NCBI RefSeq assembly: GCF_001275385.1
Contig: NZ_LGIW01000011.1
Coordinates: forward strand, 172,942-236,941
Reading direction: 5' to 3'
Source of the DNA: Exiguobacterium sp. BMC-KP
Lineage (GTDB): Bacteria > Bacillota > Bacilli > Exiguobacteriales > Exiguobacteriaceae
DNA: 64,000 nt
Position 1 is the first letter of the stretch. The number at the start of each line of letters is the position of its first letter. Of this stretch, positions 60,505 to 64,000 are shown one piece after another. Position numbers and translations under genes: made by a program. The notes under the pieces were generated by a model. That model was not told where the DNA came from and ran no database searches. It saw nothing but the letters and a program-made list of their open reading frames with translations.

Positions 60505-62502
60505 ATGAATACCATTGGACGCCCAGAAGGATGGAGCGATTATGAGCTGTTCGGATTGATGCAACGTGAGATGGAGGCGTTGGGCATAAGCGGCTATACG
60601 GCACTCCGTTCTCTATGTGAGATTGGCGTCAGGCTCGAAGACGTATTGGACCCGGTCATACGGAGACACATCCCCTTGTCCCCTGAGAAATCCAGGATCC
60701 TCTTCCGGATGGTCGATGATTTCGGTGCGGAGACGTGTCGTGAGCTCTGCCGGCGGGCGAATCTTTATCATCTGACGATATCCTGGGAACATCCCGTCCC
60801 GTATGCCGCGGTCGAGTCACTGTTACTGAGACGAGGATTCATGCTCGTCGATTTCTCTTCGATGTCGTTCCTCGAGTTCCGAGAACGGACACGTGGGGAG
60901 GGCTCCTCTACCCTCTATCGGAACATCATCGGCGCCATCGAGGAGCTCGGACTGTTCGAGGAGAACCGGGCGAACCAGACGGATGATGTAAAGGAAGGTC
61001 TTCGTGTCCTTCCCTTCCCCGGCGACGGAGGGGAGGATGAGCTATACCCGCTCGATTCCGTCATCAGGCAACGTGAGGGCGACGATGTCCTGGTCCGATA
61101 TCTCCGAGAGGGCGGACCGGCCGACGCGGGGACCCTCGAGTCGTTACGCACCCTCGTGGAGGGACTGCCGAACGCGAGGATCCTGGAGAACCATCTCTAC
61201 GGTGAGACGTTCGGCACGTACGCCATGGAGAGCACCACGTTCCAGGACGTCTTCGCCGTCCCGAGAAGCGTGGACCGCTATCTCGAGCTTTTACATGGGC
61301 GCGGGGGAACGGAGACGTCATCCAAGGATTTCGTCGCAAGCCTCGATGCGGGTCAACTATCTCGCTTCCTCCGCATGAGTGCGGCGTATGTCTGTCCCGC
61401 CACGGGGATGGTCCGACGTTACGATGTCGAGAACATCCTGCTCTCTCTGACGGCGGATCGTCACGCCGCCATCGACGAGACGACCATAGTCAGGGATGCG
61501 AAGCGGATGTCCAGCCTCGTCAATCCTCACGGGCATGTCGACGCACTGGGGATCACGAAGGCGCTCGTGAAGGACTCCGTCCGTGCCTCCCCACATCTTG
61601 TTCGTACCGAGGGATACGTCCGCCGTCTGCGAGTCCCCTATGCCAAGGATACCCTATCCAATCTACTGTCGACCAAGTTGGATGGGCTACGTGGCGTGTT
61701 CACGCCCCGTGTCATCTACGACCTGTCGTCCCCTGAGGTACATGCGCTCGACATCCGGTCGCCGATGGAGATGAGACATATACTCGGGCGGAAACACCGG
61801 TCGGATGCACTACACGTCCTCTCTCGTGATGAGATTGCCGTGGGGGTGAGGACGAGACGTGAGTTCATCGAGGAACTGATAGGGCCCCGTCCGGATTTCG
61901 TGAACGTCCGGGACCTGGTCGAGGCGGCCTCCTCATCGAGTGGTCATCCGCATGCCCATTGGGAGCGATACATCCGTCTCCTCCTACTCGACGACGTCTC
62001 GTACGTGGAGGTGGAGACGGACGTCCATCTCCACGTGTCCCGGTTGATCGGCTCGGGCTTGTCCCCTTCGGACCTTGAGGGCTACGTCCCATGGCTTCTC
62101 AAGATGCTTCCACGCGAGGAGTTCATCAGTGCAGCGATGGCATCGAGTCTAGGACAAGGCCACGCGGTCTATCGACTAGGCTTCGATTCCATCTTCTTCG
62201 AGAGTATGTTGCGCAGGAGCCCCCTGCTCCGCTCCCTGGACATACCTGGAGGGAAGGTCTATTATCGGAATCAATTTCGTATCCGTCACACTGTCGAGGA
62301 CTTCCTGTCCTCACACGTCGAAGACGGCGAGTCGATCGATGGTTATCTTCATCGATTGGAGAAACGTTACGGTTTCCCATTCATGGAGGAGCGAGTCATG
62401 AGAATCCTCAAGAGGACTGAAACATACGTCTCGGACGAACTATCGCGGATCTTCTCCGACAAGGACTCCTTCTTCCGACACGTATATGGGGACGGGAAGT
62501 AA
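60505..62502 (+). CDS. Large protein sharing a C-terminal domain with the MutH-like protein
   Basis: A 665-residue protein; the start at 60505 follows GAGGAGGAG. Most of it is Leu- and Arg-rich and helical, with an early segment LDPVIRRHIPLSPEKSRILFRMVDDFG and no signal peptide, membrane helix, Walker or nuclease motif that I can see. The final about 170 residues match the end of the divergent MutH-like protein (WERYIRLLLLDD; GFDSIFFESMLRRS; VSDELSRIFSDKDSFF). The gene is clearly GC-richer than its surroundings. Function unknown; its pairing and shared control point to a joint DNA-related process. Confidence 0.78.
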   Translation: MNTIGRPEGWSDYELFGLMQREMEALGISGYTALRSLCEIGVRLEDVLDPVIRRHIPLSPEKSRILFRMVDDFGAETCRELCRRANLYHLTISWEHPVPYAAVESLLLRRGFMLVDFSSMSFLEFRERTRGEGSSTLYRNIIGAIEELGLFEENRANQTDDVKEGLRVLPFPGDGGEDELYPLDSVIRQREGDDVLVRYLREGGPADAGTLESLRTLVEGLPNARILENHLYGETFGTYAMESTTFQDVFAVPRSVDRYLELLHGRGGTETSSKDFVASLDAGQLSRFLRMSAAYVCPATGMVRRYDVENILLSLTADRHAAIDETTIVRDAKRMSSLVNPHGHVDALGITKALVKDSVRASPHLVRTEGYVRRLRVPYAKDTLSNLLSTKLDGLRGVFTPRVIYDLSSPEVHALDIRSPMEMRHILGRKHRSDALHVLSRDEIAVGVRTRREFIEELIGPRPDFVNVRDLVEAASSSSGHPHAHWERYIRLLLLDDVSYVEVETDVHLHVSRLIGSGLSPSDLEGYVPWLLKMLPREEFISAAMASSLGQGHAVYRLGFDSIFFESMLRRSPLLRSLDIPGGKVYYRNQFRIRHTVEDFLSSHVEDGESIDGYLHRLEKRYGFPFMEERVMRILKRTETYVSDELSRIFSDKDSFFRHVYGDGK

Positions 62503-62532
62503 AAAAAAGTATGCGCCGGCGCATACTTTTTT
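62503..62532. repeat. Palindrome family, copy 4
   Basis: A perfect 30-base palindrome (arm AAAAAAGTATGCGCC) starting one base after the stop codon of the 665-residue gene, followed by T residues; it should also terminate that transcript. Confidence 0.9.
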
Positions 62533-62668
62533 CCTTCTCTCTCGGCCTTTTCGGTGGCGCATGCATGACCCTACTCATCTCCATCCCCTTGCCCGACTGT
62601 TGATCATGGAACGTCAATCGTGACCGTACGGACAGCCTGCATGCCTCATGGCGAGACGATGAGACGAG

Positions 62669-62690
62669 AAGTATGCGCCGGCGCATACTT
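62669..62690. repeat. Palindrome family, copy 5
   Basis: A perfect 22-base palindrome (AAGTATGCGCC and complement), with shorter A/T ends than the other copies. Confidence 0.9.
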
Positions 62691-62865
62691 TTCAGTCGCC
62701 ATGAAATGCTTAGTGAATTAAGACCGTGAAAGAAGACCGGTCGCCCCCCTTGAACGACGTCCCATCGACCTCGCCGATTTCCACGTGTCAGTCTACACAT
62801 ATAATCGACTCCCACTTCATTCCGCCCATGGACATCACGAAGATACTCGACGCAGTCCATCACCT

Positions 62866-62881
62866 TGTTTCACGTGAAACA
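62866..62881. promoter_or_regulatory. parS site, exact consensus
   Basis: TGTTTCACGTGAAACA is a perfect 16-base match to the Bacillus Spo0J/ParB binding site. Confidence 0.85.
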
Positions 62882-63104
62882 TCGTGCAGGTCCTTCCCTC
62901 ATACTCGCCCTCCCCTCTCTCTATTTGTCCATCGTCTCTCATCCCCTCCCTCATTCGATTAATCAGACTAACGGAGAGGGGGTTCGTTCATACGTCTCAC
63001 TCGATTCTTAAAATAAATTGATGATGTGCCTAGCCCTCGATACAGGGTCCAGCAATACTCCATGAACAATGAAACACCAAAGACTAATATGGTACGTGAA
63101 ATAA

Positions 63105-63134
63105 GAAAAAGTATGCGCCGGCGCATACTTTTTC
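63105..63134. repeat. Palindrome family, copy 6
   Basis: A perfect 30-base palindrome with arm GAAAAAGTATGCGCC. Confidence 0.9.
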
Positions 63135-63335
63135 TATCGTTCCTTGTGAGACGTTTCCGATAAAGACCGATGTGATTAACCGTACGAGATTTTATCGATC
63201 ATAGGTATACGAATGGAGATTTGCCACTTTTCCTCTAATCGTTCCACGACCACGCTCCGTCAACTTCGTGTATCGTCTGCCTCATGACTCACCCTTTCGA
63301 ATCGGACACTCCTAACCTAAATCATTTGATCCTAT

Positions 63336-63363
63336 GGAAAGTATGCGCCGGCGCATACTTTCC
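63336..63363. repeat. Palindrome family, copy 7
   Basis: A perfect 28-base palindrome with arm GGAAAGTATGCGCC; the outer GG is matched by CC on the other side. Confidence 0.9.
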
Positions 63364-63560
63364 GCTCTCTTACCTATCCGATGGCAACCATGCAGAACCG
63401 ATTTACAATCCCTTCCCCAAAAAGCGTGGTCCATGGCTTGACTATCGATATCCGAGTCCGACCCTTTCGATTCCGTGGTCGTCTTGAGTCATTGTGTCTT
63501 TCGTCGAGCATCAGTCACACGGACATGCTGAGTCCTATCTGTCATGCAGTGAAAGATTTA

Positions 63561-63590
63561 TGAAAAGTATGCGCCGGCGCATACTTTTCA
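63561..63590. repeat. Palindrome family, copy 8
   Basis: A perfect 30-base palindrome with arm TGAAAAGTATGCGCC; the outer TG is matched by CA. Confidence 0.9.
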
Positions 63591-63712
63591 CCTCAGATGT
63601 CGGGTAGCTAGTCGAGGATGATTCCGACTCATGTATATCGCTCCATCAATGAATCCTTATGGATGATCGAAGCTTTTTTCCTCACGAGGACGTTTTACGG
63701 TTCACGTCATCT

Positions 63713-63728
63713 CGTTCCACGTGAAACA
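63713..63728. promoter_or_regulatory. parS-like site, one mismatch
   Basis: CGTTCCACGTGAAACA matches the TGTTNCACGTGAAACA consensus in all but the first base. Confidence 0.7.
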
Positions 63729-63966
63729 TCATCAGAAGGGATTCGTCCATCCGGGTATTCCTGGGTCATGCTCGCAGGCAACCCTTACCTATCGTCGTCT
63801 CCACTAGACGTAGTGAGGATGATCGTGACTCCATCCATTTCAGTGGATTCATGAAGTCAGGACGTGACACATCAGACGAACGATGACTTATCTCCAGGCG
63901 TAGACTCGGATTGATATAGTCCTTCGACATGGATACATCCTTTTTATCGAATGCACTACAAGGAAC

Positions 63967-64000
63967 AGAAAAAAGTATGCGCCGGCGCATACTTTTTTCT
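63967..64000. repeat. Palindrome family, copy 9 (at window end)
   Basis: A perfect 34-base palindrome with arm AGAAAAAAGTATGCGCC, ending at the last base of the window, so the cluster may continue beyond it. Confidence 0.9.

Larger units (their letters stand above)
62533..63966. other. Gene-free cluster of palindromes and parS-like sites
   Basis: About 1.4 kb with normal GC content but no frame with both a ribosome site and protein-like sequence on either strand. It holds palindrome copies 5-8 and two parS-like sites, with copy 9 directly after. Spacing is irregular (about 140-410 bases). It could be a centromere-like region or a set of short non-coding transcripts ended by the hairpins. Confidence 0.6.

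Noticed and set aside
61004..62420. Frames of 75-124 codons on both strands within the 665-residue gene
   Set aside because: Arg/Ser/Pro-rich shadow frames; only the long plus-strand frame has a ribosome site and homology to the neighbouring gene.
62408..62962. Frames of 78 and 151 codons in the palindrome cluster
   Set aside because: They run through the palindromes, lack ribosome sites, and their composition (Arg/Ser/Pro-rich) is that of shadow frames.
62508..64000. CRISPR array suggested by regularly recurring 20-30 base repeats
   Set aside because: Copies are palindromic through their centre, spacing is irregular (about 140-410 bases), and there are no cas genes or uniform spacers.

Overview
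The window is a Bacillota-type accessory region. Strong AGGAGG-like ribosome sites, GntR/YtrA, MarR, HxlR and Lrp regulators, a thi-box riboswitch, Bacillus-type parS sites and a pLS20-like Gram-positive conjugation operon all point that way. Base composition and gene repertoire fit Exiguobacterium or a close relative; this is an inference, not a database result.

Layout. (1) 1-2890: the 3' portion of a PCYCGC-motif lipoprotein and a CopB-type copper P-ATPase. (2) 2915-12790: a radC-bearing repeat element (copy 1), a 6 kb block A (flavin oxidoreductase, lipoprotein metallo-hydrolase, HxlR regulator, MarR-MFS pair, Lrp regulator, isochorismatase-like hydrolase), then a second element copy without radC and a third fragment. 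(3) 12.9-15.9 kb: small envelope genes, a secreted ComEC-like hydrolase with a DUF3006 partner, and a DUF5067 lipoprotein. (4) 15.7-33.6 kb: a minus-strand conjugation operon running from an XRE regulator and a strongly folded leader through pilin-like, VirD4, VirB6, VirB4, VirB1 and VirB8-like genes to the MobP2 relaxase and an ArdC-like protein. (5) 33.6-39.2 kb: an AT-rich cargo of an SF2 helicase, a DUF4145 protein and a HEPN-motif protein, a plausible defence module. (6) 40.3-41.7 kb: a tyrosine recombinase bracketed by core-like sites. (7) 41.7-46.0 kb: block B, an inverted diverged copy of block A without MarR-MFS, ending in a decayed copy of the radC element. (8) 46.0-58.4 kb: a broken TIR-like nucleotide-binding gene, a TPP-riboswitch-controlled SDR/flavin monooxygenase operon, a GntR-ABC operon and assorted small genes. 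(9) 56.3-64 kb: a family of nine near-identical GC-centred palindromes.

The best candidate for an undescribed system lies at 58.4-64 kb. Two divergent large genes share a homologous C-terminal domain. One carries a MutH/Sau3AI-like N-terminal domain whose catalytic lysine appears to be missing. An 88-residue partner overlaps it by four bases. They are followed by 1.5 kb without a convincing gene that holds six copies of the palindrome and two parS-like sites, one an exact 16-base match to the Bacillus consensus. The arms of the palindromes vary but stay complementary. A second notable feature is the radC element, whose hairpins are preserved by compensatory changes between copies.

Starts were moved from the longest reading frame to the best ribosome-site-supported codon where stated. 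No searches or folding programs were run; family assignments rest on motifs read by eye.
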